Assembly (NCBI GenBank): GCA_903898725.1
Contig: CAIUGQ010000412.1
Coordinates: 1 to 11,141 of the forward strand
Reading direction: 5' to 3'
Source: an uncultured Burkholderiales bacterium
Lineage (GTDB): Bacteria; Pseudomonadota; Gammaproteobacteria; Burkholderiales; Burkholderiaceae_E
Length of the DNA: 11,141 bases
In this document: positions 1 to 5,965 of the stretch, piece after piece
Position numbering within the stretch: position 1 is the stretch's first letter
Layout of the letters: each line of letters opens with the position of its first letter
Program-made: the position numbers and the translations under genes
Notes under the pieces: generated by a model
The model's database searches: none
What the model was told of the DNA's origin: nothing
What the model saw: the letters and a program-made list of their open reading frames with translations, nothing else

Positions 1-230
1 CCCCCGACATCGCCCCCGGCACCGCCCCCGACATTGCCCCCGACATCGCGCTGCCCGCACTGCGCCGTGCGCTGTGCGATGCGATCCGCGAAGGCCGCCT
101 CGACCTCGCCACCCCCGGCCTCGCCGATCACCTGTGGGCCGACGTGCTGGCCCGGGTCGCGATCGACCAGCCCGCCTACCCGAGCTTCGTCCGCGAAGCC
201 GCCCGTGCCACCGACCGGACCCCAGACTGA
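1..230 (+). CDS. DUF6285 domain protein, C-terminal part (5' end outside window)
   Basis: The reading frame starting at base 3 is open from the left edge to TGA at 228-230 and gives about 75 residues. After a Pro-Asp-Ile-Ala repeat, the segment LRRALCDAIREGRLDLATPG followed by a helix containing DHLWADVLARVAIDQPAY matches my memory of the C-terminal half of DUF6285 proteins, which are small (roughly 110-130 residues), helical and of unknown function. These are usually encoded beside an APH-like phosphotransferase and an acyl-CoA dehydrogenase, which fits the gene that follows. The stop codon shares one base with the ATG of the acyl-CoA dehydrogenase (TGATG), so translation is probably coupled. 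The biochemical role is unknown; an accessory role to the dehydrogenase or the upstream kinase-like protein is only inferred from context. The upstream phosphotransferase is predicted to lie outside the window and cannot be seen. Confidence 0.75.
   Translation, partial: PDIAPGTAPDIAPDIALPALRRALCDAIREGRLDLATPGLADHLWADVLARVAIDQPAYPSFVREAARATDRTPD
3..50 (+). repeat. Four tandem 12-bp units coding for Pro-Asp-Ile-Ala
   Basis: Four consecutive 12-bp units (3-14, 15-26, 27-38, 39-50) of the form CCCGACATCGCC encode PDIA, PGTA, PDIA and PDIA in frame with the DUF6285 coding region. The second unit is diverged and the others differ by single bases. The array may continue to the left of the window. 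It sits just before the conserved C-terminal helices, so it is probably a flexible interdomain linker whose length can vary by slippage without changing the frame. Confidence 0.8.
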
Positions 231-1504
231 TGGACTTCGACCTGCCCGCCGACCTCGTCGCCTACCTCGCCGAGCTCGACGCGTTCATCGCCGCCGAGAT
301 CGCGCCGCTCGAGGCCGCCGACGACAACATCCGCTTCTTCGACCACCGCCGCGAATGGGCGCGCACCGACTTCGAGGCGGGCGGCCTGCCGCGCGCCGAC
401 TGGGAGGCACTGCTCGCCGAGGCGCGCCGCCGGGCGGACGCCGCCGGTCACTACCGCTTCGCGCTGCCGCGCGAGTGGGGCGGCCAGGACGGCTCGCACC
501 TGGCGATGACCGTGATCCGCGAGCACCTCGCGGCGCGGGGCCTGGGCCTGCACAACGACCTGCAGACCGAGCACTCGATCGTCGGCAACCAGCCGCTCGC
601 GCTCGCGCTGCGCGACTTCGGCACGCCCGAGCAGCGCGAGGCCTTCATCCCCGGGCTGCTCGCCGGCCGCCTGCGGATGAGCTTCGGGCTGACCGAGCCC
701 GAGCACGGCTCGGACGCGACCCATATGGAGACGCGGGCAGTGCCCGAAGTGCGCGGCGGCGTGGCCGGCTGGCGCATCGACGGCGAGAAGATGTGGACCA
801 CCGGCATGCACACCGCCTCGCACTGCCTGACCTTCGCGCGCACCAGCGGCGAGGCCGGGCAGGCGCGTGGCATCACCGCGTTCGCCGTGCCCACCGACAC
901 GGCGGGCCTGAAGGTCGAGGAGTACCTCTGGACCTTCAACATGCCGACCGACCACCCGCGTGTCAGCTTCACCGACGTATGGGTGCCGTCGGACGCGATC
1001 GTCGCCGGCCTCGACACCGGCCTGCGCGTCGCCCAGCACTTCGTGCACGAGAACCGGATCCGCCAGGCGGCCTCGAGCCTCGGTGCCGCCGACTTCTGCG
1101 TGCGCGAGTCGGTCGCCTACGCGAACGCCCGCAAGCCCTTCGGCAAGCCGCTGTCGGTCAACCAGGGCATCCAGTTCCCGCTGGTCGAGCTCGCCACGCA
1201 GATCGAGATGCTGCGGCTGCTGATCCGCAAGACCGCCTGGGAGATGGACCGCATGCCCAAGCCCGAGGTCGAGAAGAAGCTGTCCGACCGCGTGTCGATG
1301 TGCAACTACTGGGCGAACCGGCTGTGCTGCGAGGCCGCCGACCGGGCGATGCAGGTGCACGGCGGCCTGGGCTACTCGCGCCACAAGCCCTTCGAGCACA
1401 TCTACCGCCACCACCGCCGCTACCGGATCACCGAGGGTTCCGAGGAGATCCAGATGCGCAAGGTCGCCGGCCACCTGTTCGGCTTCATGGGAGCGACGCG
1501 ATGA
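230..1504 (+). CDS. Acyl-CoA dehydrogenase family protein
   Basis: A 424-residue FAD-dependent acyl-CoA dehydrogenase, expected to introduce an alpha,beta double bond into an acyl-CoA in the cytoplasm and pass electrons to ETF. Visible family landmarks are LTEPEHGSDAT at about 154-164 (flavin/substrate loop), WRIDGEKMWTTG at 181-192, RKPFGKPLSVNQ at 301-312, and the C-terminal QVHGGLGYSRH at 375-385 leading to ITEGSEEIQ at 400-408. Glu402 in the E-G-S motif lines up with the catalytic Glu of medium-chain enzymes (E-G-T). The ATG at 230 was chosen over an upstream in-frame ATG at 74 because residues from MDFDLPADL onward match the family N-terminus and the upstream stretch is only a shadow of the DUF6285 frame. 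It overlaps its upstream neighbour by one base and the CoA synthetase by four (ATGA), so the three form one operon. The substrate cannot be read from sequence; an aryl-propanoyl or branched acyl-CoA is possible from the partner ligase. Confidence 0.93.
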   Translation: MDFDLPADLVAYLAELDAFIAAEIAPLEAADDNIRFFDHRREWARTDFEAGGLPRADWEALLAEARRRADAAGHYRFALPREWGGQDGSHLAMTVIREHLAARGLGLHNDLQTEHSIVGNQPLALALRDFGTPEQREAFIPGLLAGRLRMSFGLTEPEHGSDATHMETRAVPEVRGGVAGWRIDGEKMWTTGMHTASHCLTFARTSGEAGQARGITAFAVPTDTAGLKVEEYLWTFNMPTDHPRVSFTDVWVPSDAIVAGLDTGLRVAQHFVHENRIRQAASSLGAADFCVRESVAYANARKPFGKPLSVNQGIQFPLVELATQIEMLRLLIRKTAWEMDRMPKPEVEKKLSDRVSMCNYWANRLCCEAADRAMQVHGGLGYSRHKPFEHIYRHHRRYRITEGSEEIQMRKVAGHLFGFMGATR

Positions 1505-3354
1505 ACGCGCCGCTGCCGCCGTTCCGCCACATCCCCTGGCCCGAGCGCGACATCGAGGTCGATCGTCGCGACGACGGCACGATCGTCATGCGCTCGCGGG
1601 TGCCGCTGAACCCGTACCCGGACCACGTGCCGAGCCTGCTGCGCCGCTGGGGCACCGAGGCGCCCGAGCGCACCTGGCTCGCGCAGCGGCGCGGCCCCGA
1701 GCGCGCGTGGCGGCGCGTGTCCTACGGCGAGGGCCTCGCCACCGTCGACGCCGTCTCGCAGGCGCTGATCGACCACGGCCTCGGTCCCGATCGGCCGGTG
1801 ATGATCCTGTCGGCCAACTCGCTCGAGCATGCGCTGCTGACGATGGCCGCGATGCAGGTCGGCGCGCCGGCCGCGCCGGTCTCGCCCGCCTACTCGCTGG
1901 TGAGCCGCGACCACGCGAAGCTGCGCCACGTGTTCGAGCTGGTGCGGCCCGGCCTGGTGTTCGTGCAGGACGGCCCGCCCTTCGACCGCGCGCTGGCCGC
2001 GCTCGACCTGTCGGGCGTGACCGTCGTGCACGTCGAGCGCGCCCCCACCGGCGTGGCGAGCCTGGCCTGGGACACGCTGGCTGCCACGCGTCCGACCGCT
2101 GCGGTCGCCGAGCGCCTGGCCGGCATCGGCCCCGAGACCGTCGGCAAGCTGCTGTTCACCTCCGGCTCCACCGGCATGCCGAAGGCCGTGCCGAACACGC
2201 AGCGCATGATGTGCGCGAACCTGGTGATGTACCTGCAGTGCCGGCCGCGCGATCCGTCCGACCCGCCGCCGCACCTGCTCGACTGGCTGCCCTGGAATCA
2301 CACCATGGGCGGCAACGCGCTGTTCAACCCGGTGCTGGCCGACGGCGGCACGCTGCACATCGACGACGGCCGGCCGGTGCCGGGTCAGTTCGACGAGACC
2401 GTGCGCAACCTGCACGAGGTCGCGCCGACCTACATGAGCAACGTGCCGGCGGCCTGGGCGATGCTCGCCACCGCGCTCGAGGCCGACGAGGTGCTCGCCG
2501 CGCACTTCTTCTCGCGCCTGCGGCTGATGGGCTACGGCGGCGCGACGCTGCCCGACGACCTGTACCGCCGCCTGCAGGCGCTCGCCATCCGCCACACCGG
2601 CCGGCGCATCGTGATGGTCACCGGCTGGGGCTGCACCGAGACCGCGCCGACCGCGACCTCGACCTACTGGAACACCGAGCGCGTCGGCCTGATCGGACTG
2701 CCGTACCCGGGCATCGATCTCAAGCTCGTGCCCGTCGGCGGCAAGTTCGAGCTGCGCATCCGCGGCCCGATCGTGATGAAGGGTTACCACCGCCAGCCAG
2801 AGCTGACGGCGAAGGCGTTCGACGACGAAGGCTTCTACATGATCGGCGACGCGGCCACTTTCGTGGATCCGTCCGAGCCATCGGAGGGGCTGGTGTTCGC
2901 GGGGCGCGTCGTCGAGGACTTCAAGCTGACCTCCGGCACCTTCGTGCACGTCGGCACCCTGCGCGTGGCCTCGATCGCCGCGGCCTCGCCGGTGATGCAG
3001 GACGCGCTCGTCGCCGGCCAGGACCGGCCGTACGTGGGCCTGCTCGCCTGGCCGAACGTCGCCGCATGCCGCGTGGTCGCGGGTCTGCCCGACGCCGAGG
3101 TCGATGCGCTGGTGCGGCACCCGGCGGTCATCGCGTGCCTGCGCGACGGGCTGCGCGCGATGAACGCGGCGGCCGGCGGCTCGAGCGGCCGCGTGGGCCG
3201 CGTGATGCTGCTCACCGAGCCGCCGTCTGTCGACGGCAACGAGATGACCGACAAGGGCTACGTGAACCAGCGCGCCGGGCTGGAGCGGCGAGCGGCATGG
3301 GTCGAGCGGCTGTACGCGGCGACGCCGGGCGAGGACGTGATCGTGATCGACTGA
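1501..3354 (+). CDS. Feruloyl-CoA synthase-like acyl/aryl-CoA synthetase (AMP-forming)
   Basis: A 617-residue ANL-superfamily enzyme that activates a carboxylic acid through an acyl-adenylate to a CoA thioester. Landmarks are the phosphate-binding loop TSGSTGMPK at 220-228, GWGCTETAP at 375-383, the ribose-binding Asp in IGD (Asp450), GRVVEDFKLTSG at 468-479 and the C-terminal catalytic Lys585 in MTDKG. The motif DWLPWNHTMGGN at 261-272 and the hinge segment EDFKLTSGTF followed by VGTLR are typical of feruloyl-CoA synthases rather than of general fatty acyl ligases, and the length fits that family. The start ATG at 1501 overlaps the preceding stop by four bases and has GGAG at 1490-1493, seven bases upstream. 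No enoyl-CoA hydratase/aldolase or vanillin dehydrogenase gene is in the window, so ferulate itself is not established as the substrate; another aryl or cinnamate-like acid is equally possible. The family assignment is firm, the substrate is inference. Confidence 0.9.
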   Translation: MNAPLPPFRHIPWPERDIEVDRRDDGTIVMRSRVPLNPYPDHVPSLLRRWGTEAPERTWLAQRRGPERAWRRVSYGEGLATVDAVSQALIDHGLGPDRPVMILSANSLEHALLTMAAMQVGAPAAPVSPAYSLVSRDHAKLRHVFELVRPGLVFVQDGPPFDRALAALDLSGVTVVHVERAPTGVASLAWDTLAATRPTAAVAERLAGIGPETVGKLLFTSGSTGMPKAVPNTQRMMCANLVMYLQCRPRDPSDPPPHLLDWLPWNHTMGGNALFNPVLADGGTLHIDDGRPVPGQFDETVRNLHEVAPTYMSNVPAAWAMLATALEADEVLAAHFFSRLRLMGYGGATLPDDLYRRLQALAIRHTGRRIVMVTGWGCTETAPTATSTYWNTERVGLIGLPYPGIDLKLVPVGGKFELRIRGPIVMKGYHRQPELTAKAFDDEGFYMIGDAATFVDPSEPSEGLVFAGRVVEDFKLTSGTFVHVGTLRVASIAAASPVMQDALVAGQDRPYVGLLAWPNVAACRVVAGLPDAEVDALVRHPAVIACLRDGLRAMNAAAGGSSGRVGRVMLLTEPPSVDGNEMTDKGYVNQRAGLERRAAWVERLYAATPGEDVIVID

Positions 3355-3371
3355 TCCGGCTGGGGCCGATC
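3353..3371. terminator. Weak hairpin between convergent genes
   Basis: GAT-C-CGGC-TGGG-GCCG-ATC forms an imperfect stem-loop that overlaps the stop codon of the CoA synthetase and lies just before the end of the convergent coiled-coil gene at 3376. There is no T tract on either side, so an intrinsic terminator is not well supported. It is the only structured element in the 21-bp gap. Confidence 0.22.
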
Positions 3372-3375
3372 GCCG

Positions 3376-3822
3376 TCAGAGCAGCTTGACGATGCCTGCC
3401 AGCAGCGCGGTCTGCGCGGTCAGGGCGCCCAGCATCCACTTGAGGAGCTCGGTCTTCGACTCGGCGATGCGGGCGGAGAGGTTCGCGTTCACCTCGTTGA
3501 TTCGACCGGAGAGGTTCGCGTTCACTTCGTTGATGCGGCCGGCGAGGTTCGCGTTCGCTTCGTTGATGCGGCCGACGAGTCCGGCATTCACTTCGTTGAT
3601 CCGTGCATCGCCGGCGGCGATTCGCTCGCGGCAGGCGCCGATCTCCCTGGCCAGCCGGGTCTCGAGCTCCGCCAGGTCGCGTTTTGTCGCGAGCACCTGC
3701 GCGTGCAGCGAATAGCGCGCGTCGATGGACCGGTCGAACGATTCGACGACCGCGCGGGCCCGCTCCGGCGAGATGCCGACGGACAGCAGGGCTTCCAGCA
3801 GGGCGGTGTCGAAGGTTCCCAT
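3376..3822 (-). CDS. DUF1640/CCDC90-like coiled-coil protein with C-terminal membrane anchor
   Basis: A 148-residue protein beginning MGTFDTALLEALLSVG. A short N-terminal helical head (about 1-35, with FDT and an SVGISPERARAVVE segment typical of bacterial DUF1640-like proteins) leads to a charged helix (about 44-72). Five 11-residue units then start at residues 73, 84, 95, 106 and 117 (pattern G/A-RINEVNANLS), and a hydrophobic segment (about 128-148) ends in IVKLL. The architecture suggests a parallel coiled-coil stalk anchored in the inner membrane by its C-terminus. In-frame ATGs at 3891, 3840 and 3834 would give longer products. I chose 3822 because the family normally starts a few residues before FDT and because a promoter-like sequence covers the longer starts. 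No Shine-Dalgarno precedes 3822. The gene stands alone, convergent with the CoA synthetase and divergent from the lipoprotein. Function is unknown; the distant eukaryotic relatives include mitochondrial calcium uniporter regulators, which should not be transferred here. Confidence 0.72.
   Translation of the reverse strand: MGTFDTALLEALLSVGISPERARAVVESFDRSIDARYSLHAQVLATKRDLAELETRLAREIGACRERIAAGDARINEVNAGLVGRINEANANLAGRINEVNANLSGRINEVNANLSARIAESKTELLKWMLGALTAQTALLAGIVKLL
3476..3607 (-). repeat. Four 33-bp tandem repeats encoding an 11-residue coiled-coil unit
   Basis: Units at 3476-3508, 3509-3541, 3542-3574 and 3575-3607. By eye the first two differ at 3 of 33 bases and the second and third at 2 of 33; the fourth is more diverged. 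Each codes for one 11-residue turn set (RINEVNANLS-G and variants) of the coiled-coil gene. High identity at the DNA level, including third codon positions, indicates recent duplication rather than old convergence. Confidence 0.9.
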
Positions 3823-3829
3823 CGGCGAA

Positions 3830-3858
3830 AGCATAGTCATGCGGTCGCGACCCGGCAA
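3830..3858 (-). promoter_or_regulatory. Possible sigma-70 promoter of the coiled-coil gene
   Basis: On the minus strand TTGCCG (3858-3853) is followed after 17 bp by TATGCT (3835-3830), each matching four of six consensus positions. Transcription would begin near 3823-3824, immediately before the ATG at 3822, implying a leaderless or nearly leaderless message. This agrees with the absence of a Shine-Dalgarno there. Supported only by motif match and spacing. Confidence 0.4.
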
Positions 3859-3925
3859 TCGGCCGGATGGCCGAAGGCCCGTGGTGGCCATGGAACGGGC
3901 GCGCCCGGCAGGCGTACCGGCGCGT

Positions 3926-3931
3926 TAGCAT
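3926..3931 (+). promoter_or_regulatory. Possible -10 element (TAGCAT) for the lipoprotein gene
   Basis: TAGCAT within CGTTAGCATCC is an AT-richer island in the GC-rich intergenic region, about 40 bp before the lipoprotein start. No good -35 hexamer lies at the proper distance. The same hexamer appears before the Bug receptor gene at 4823-4828, which is the main reason for noting it. Confidence 0.25.
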
Positions 3932-3961
3932 CCGCCACCGGCCGACCGAGCCGGACCCCGT

Positions 3962-3965
3962 GGAG
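3962..3965 (+). promoter_or_regulatory. Ribosome binding site deciding the GTG start at 3972
   Basis: GGAG followed by AAACCC and then GTG at 3972 gives a six-base spacer. This favours 3972 over the in-frame GTG at 3960 and over the ATG at 3867, and yields a lipoprotein signal peptide of ordinary length. Confidence 0.65.
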
Positions 3966-3971
3966 AAACCC

Positions 3972-4790
3972 GTGCGCCTGACCCTGACATCCCGCCTCGC
4001 CGCCGCCGCGGCGGCCCTGCTGCTGTCCGCCTGCTCGTCGATGATGCCCGTGCCCGACGTGCCGCAGCGTGCCGGCACCGACAACCCGCCGCGCTCGATC
4101 CTGTATGTCGGCAACAGCTTCATGTACTACAACAACAGCCTGCACACGATGGTGCTGCAGATCGCGCGCACGATGCCCGACCCCAAGCGCGCCGCCCACC
4201 GGGCGACCTCGCTGACCATCAGCGGCTCGGGCATCGACTGGCACGACGTGGCCGCGTACATGAAGCCCGACGCCATCGGTCGCTACTCGTTCATCGGCGA
4301 CAACGAGATCCGCTTCAACCCGCCCGGCCGGCAGTTCGATGCGGCGATGCTGATGGACTGCAGCCAGTGTCCGGTCCATCCGCAGCTGCGCCCGGTCTTC
4401 TTCGAGTTCGCCAAGAAGCACTCCGATACCCTGCGGCGCAACGGCGTCGAGCCGATGTTCCTGATGACCTGGGCCTACCAGGACAAGCCCGAGATGACGC
4501 AGGGCCTGGCCGACGCCTACACCGAGGCCGGCCGCCTCAATCGCGCGCACGTCATTCCCGCCGGACTCGCGTTCGCCCGCTCCATCGCCAAGCGCCCCGA
4601 TCTGAACCTGTACGTGGCCGACAAGCGGCATCCGAGCCCGGCCGGCTCCTATCTGACCGCAGCGACGATCGTCGCGTCGGTCTACGGCGTCAGCCCGGTC
4701 GGCGCGACGTTCACCGCGGGCCTCGATCCGGCCGTCGCGCGTCACCTGCAGGAGACGGCGCTGGAAACGGTTCAGGCCTACCGGCGCTGA
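3972..4790 (+). CDS. SGNH/GDSL-hydrolase-like lipoprotein
   Basis: A 272-residue precursor with a short basic N-region, a hydrophobic run rich in Ala and Leu (residues 9-18) and a lipobox LSAC with Cys21 as the predicted lipidation site. Ser at the next position favours the outer membrane. The mature part starts with ILYVGNSFMYYNN (43-55), which looks like SGNH block I with Gly-Asn-Ser in place of Gly-Asp-Ser and Ser49 as the likely nucleophile. Asp217-Lys-Arg-His220-Pro near the C-terminus fits the block V D-x-x-H catalytic pair. A central MTWAYQ (165-170) resembles proteins of DUF4886 type. An esterase or related hydrolase acting in the periplasm is therefore likely, substrate unknown. Start GTG 3972 is chosen on the Shine-Dalgarno and the signal peptide. 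It lies 125 bp before the Bug receptor gene, on the same strand, and may or may not be co-transcribed with it. Confidence 0.75.
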   Translation: MRLTLTSRLAAAAAALLLSACSSMMPVPDVPQRAGTDNPPRSILYVGNSFMYYNNSLHTMVLQIARTMPDPKRAAHRATSLTISGSGIDWHDVAAYMKPDAIGRYSFIGDNEIRFNPPGRQFDAAMLMDCSQCPVHPQLRPVFFEFAKKHSDTLRRNGVEPMFLMTWAYQDKPEMTQGLADAYTEAGRLNRAHVIPAGLAFARSIAKRPDLNLYVADKRHPSPAGSYLTAATIVASVYGVSPVGATFTAGLDPAVARHLQETALETVQAYRR

Positions 4791-4822
4791 ACGCCTGGTA
4801 TCCGACGCGGCGTCGTCGGCGG

Positions 4823-4828
4823 TAGCAT
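4823..4828 (+). promoter_or_regulatory. Possible -10 element (TAGCAT) for the Bug receptor gene
   Basis: TAGCAT lies about 88 bp before the receptor start in the 125-bp gap after the lipoprotein gene. It is preceded by a GC-rich inverted repeat CCGACG-CGGCGT-CGTCGG at 4802-4819 that could be the lipoprotein gene's 3' hairpin or an operator. No convincing -35 box is visible. Confidence 0.22.
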
Positions 4829-4865
4829 GAGGGCGACGGCGGCACGAGCCCGCCGCGCCCCCTGC

Positions 4866-4881
4866 GACCGGTCCTCCGGTC
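4866..4881 (+). promoter_or_regulatory. Perfect hairpin in the leader of the Bug receptor gene
   Basis: GACCGG-TCCT-CCGGTC is a perfect six-base-pair stem with a four-base loop, 34 bp before the start codon and upstream of the ribosome binding site. It could be an operator half-site pair or an mRNA structure. In DNA this rich in G and C, chance occurrence is quite possible. Confidence 0.25.
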
Positions 4882-4902
4882 CTCGGGCACGACCGACACG
4901 AG

Positions 4903-4907
4903 AGGAG
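4903..4907 (+). promoter_or_regulatory. Ribosome binding site of the Bug receptor gene
   Basis: AGGAG with an eight-base spacer to ATG 4916. It fixes the start despite the unusually long polar N-region that precedes the signal-peptide core in this protein. Confidence 0.7.
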
Positions 4908-4915
4908 ACATCCCG

Positions 4916-5965
4916 ATGACCCGCTTCCGTCCGAAGGGCGCCGACGCGTCCGCGTCCGCCCTGTCGCCCGACAGCCGCCCCGCCTCGATCGCCCGTCGCG
5001 CGCTCGTCGGTGCGCTGCCGGCCGCCGCGCTGCTCGCGGCCGCGCCGCGCGTGCGCGCGCAGCCTGCGGGCTGGCCGAACAAGCCCATCCGGATGATCGT
5101 CGGCTACACGCCCGGCGGCTTCACCGACAACATGGCGCGCACCGTCGGCGAGCCGCTCGGCCGCGTGCTCGGCCAGCCGGTGGTGTTCGACTACAAGCCC
5201 GGCGCCAACAGCATGATCGGCACCGAGATGCTGGTGAAGTCGGCCCCCGACGGCTACACGCTGACCACCGTCATCGCCGCGCACTCGGCCAACCCGTCGC
5301 TGTACCCGAAGATGGCGTTCGATGCGCAGGCCGACGTCGTGCCGGTCGCGCTGACCGGCATCGCGCCGCTGATCCTGTGCGCGCACCCGGGCTTTCCGCC
5401 GACCACCTCGGCCGAGCTCGTCGAGTACGTGCGCGCCCGCCCCGGCCAGTTCAACTTCGGCTCGAGCGGGCAGGGCGCGGCCGCCCACCTCGCGATGGAG
5501 CAGTTCATGGCGCAGCACGGGCTGAAGATGCAGCACGTGCCGTACAAGGGCACGCAGCCCGCGCTCACCGACCTGGGCGGCGGGCAGATCCAGCTGATGT
5601 TCGACACGCCGCTGTCGCTGGTGCCGCAGGTGCGCGCCGGGCGCATCCGCTCGCTCGGCATCGCCAACGACAAGCGCCTGGGCGGCTACCCGGATGTCGC
5701 GACGATGGGCGAGGGCGGCGTGCCCTTCACCGCGAACACCTGGTCGATGGTGCTGGCACCGGCCAAGACGCCGCGCGAGCTGGTGCAGCGGCTCAATGCC
5801 GAGATCCGGAAGATCCTGGAGTCGGCGGAGGTCCGCACGCGACTGGAGAGCACGGGCATCGTGCCGGGTTCGGGCACGGCGGAGGACGCGGCCGCGTTCC
5901 TCGCGTCCGAGGTCGAGCGCAATGCGAAGGTGGTGAAGGCGGCGGGGATCCGGCTCGACGGCTGA
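4916..5965 (+). CDS. Bug-family tripartite tricarboxylate transporter substrate-binding protein
   Basis: A 349-residue exported solute receptor of the Bug/TctC family, expected to bind a carboxylate-type ligand in the periplasm. The N-terminus has a polar region of about 26 residues, Arg27-Arg28, a hydrophobic stretch and a predicted cleavage after RVRA (residue 48). The twin arginine allows Tat export, but the motif is not perfect. The mature protein shows family hallmarks: WPNKPIRMIVGYTPGGFTD at about 53-71, a YKPGANSMIGTE segment, NFGSSGQGAAAHLA, and VPYKGTQPALTDLGGGQIQL followed by the LVPQVRAGRIRSLGIA segment. No TctA or TctB membrane genes are adjacent, which is the rule for most of the many Bug receptors in Burkholderiales genomes. 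The ligand cannot be deduced; an acid handled by the neighbouring CoA synthetase or molybdenum hydroxylase is only a guess. Its stop codon abuts the convergent sigma factor's stop. Confidence 0.93.
   Translation: MTRFRPKGADASASALSPDSRPASIARRALVGALPAAALLAAAPRVRAQPAGWPNKPIRMIVGYTPGGFTDNMARTVGEPLGRVLGQPVVFDYKPGANSMIGTEMLVKSAPDGYTLTTVIAAHSANPSLYPKMAFDAQADVVPVALTGIAPLILCAHPGFPPTTSAELVEYVRARPGQFNFGSSGQGAAAHLAMEQFMAQHGLKMQHVPYKGTQPALTDLGGGQIQLMFDTPLSLVPQVRAGRIRSLGIANDKRLGGYPDVATMGEGGVPFTANTWSMVLAPAKTPRELVQRLNAEIRKILESAEVRTRLESTGIVPGSGTAEDAAAFLASEVERNAKVVKAAGIRLDG

Noticed and set aside
176..1474. Minus-strand open frame of 432 codons opposite the acyl-CoA dehydrogenase
   Set aside because: Antisense shadow; no domain, and the plus strand carries a clear enzyme throughout.
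34..1500. Long open frame upstream of and in frame with the CoA synthetase
   Set aside because: The translation before 1501 is low-complexity Arg/Pro/Ala-rich sequence, the shadow of the acyl-CoA dehydrogenase in another frame; family N-terminus and ribosome binding site place the start at 1501.
1420..3120. Minus-strand open frame of 566 codons opposite the CoA synthetase
   Set aside because: Composition is His/Arg/Gly/Ala-rich without any recognisable domain, as expected for the antisense of a GC-rich gene with strong third-position GC bias.
3212..4123. Minus-strand open frame containing an Arg-rich repeat
   Set aside because: The apparent repeat is the out-of-frame reading of the 33-bp repeats of the coiled-coil gene; the correct frame gives a sensible helix and membrane anchor.
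3837..4745. Minus-strand open frame of 302 codons opposite the lipoprotein
   Set aside because: No recognisable domain, and the plus strand has a lipobox signal peptide and SGNH-like motifs.
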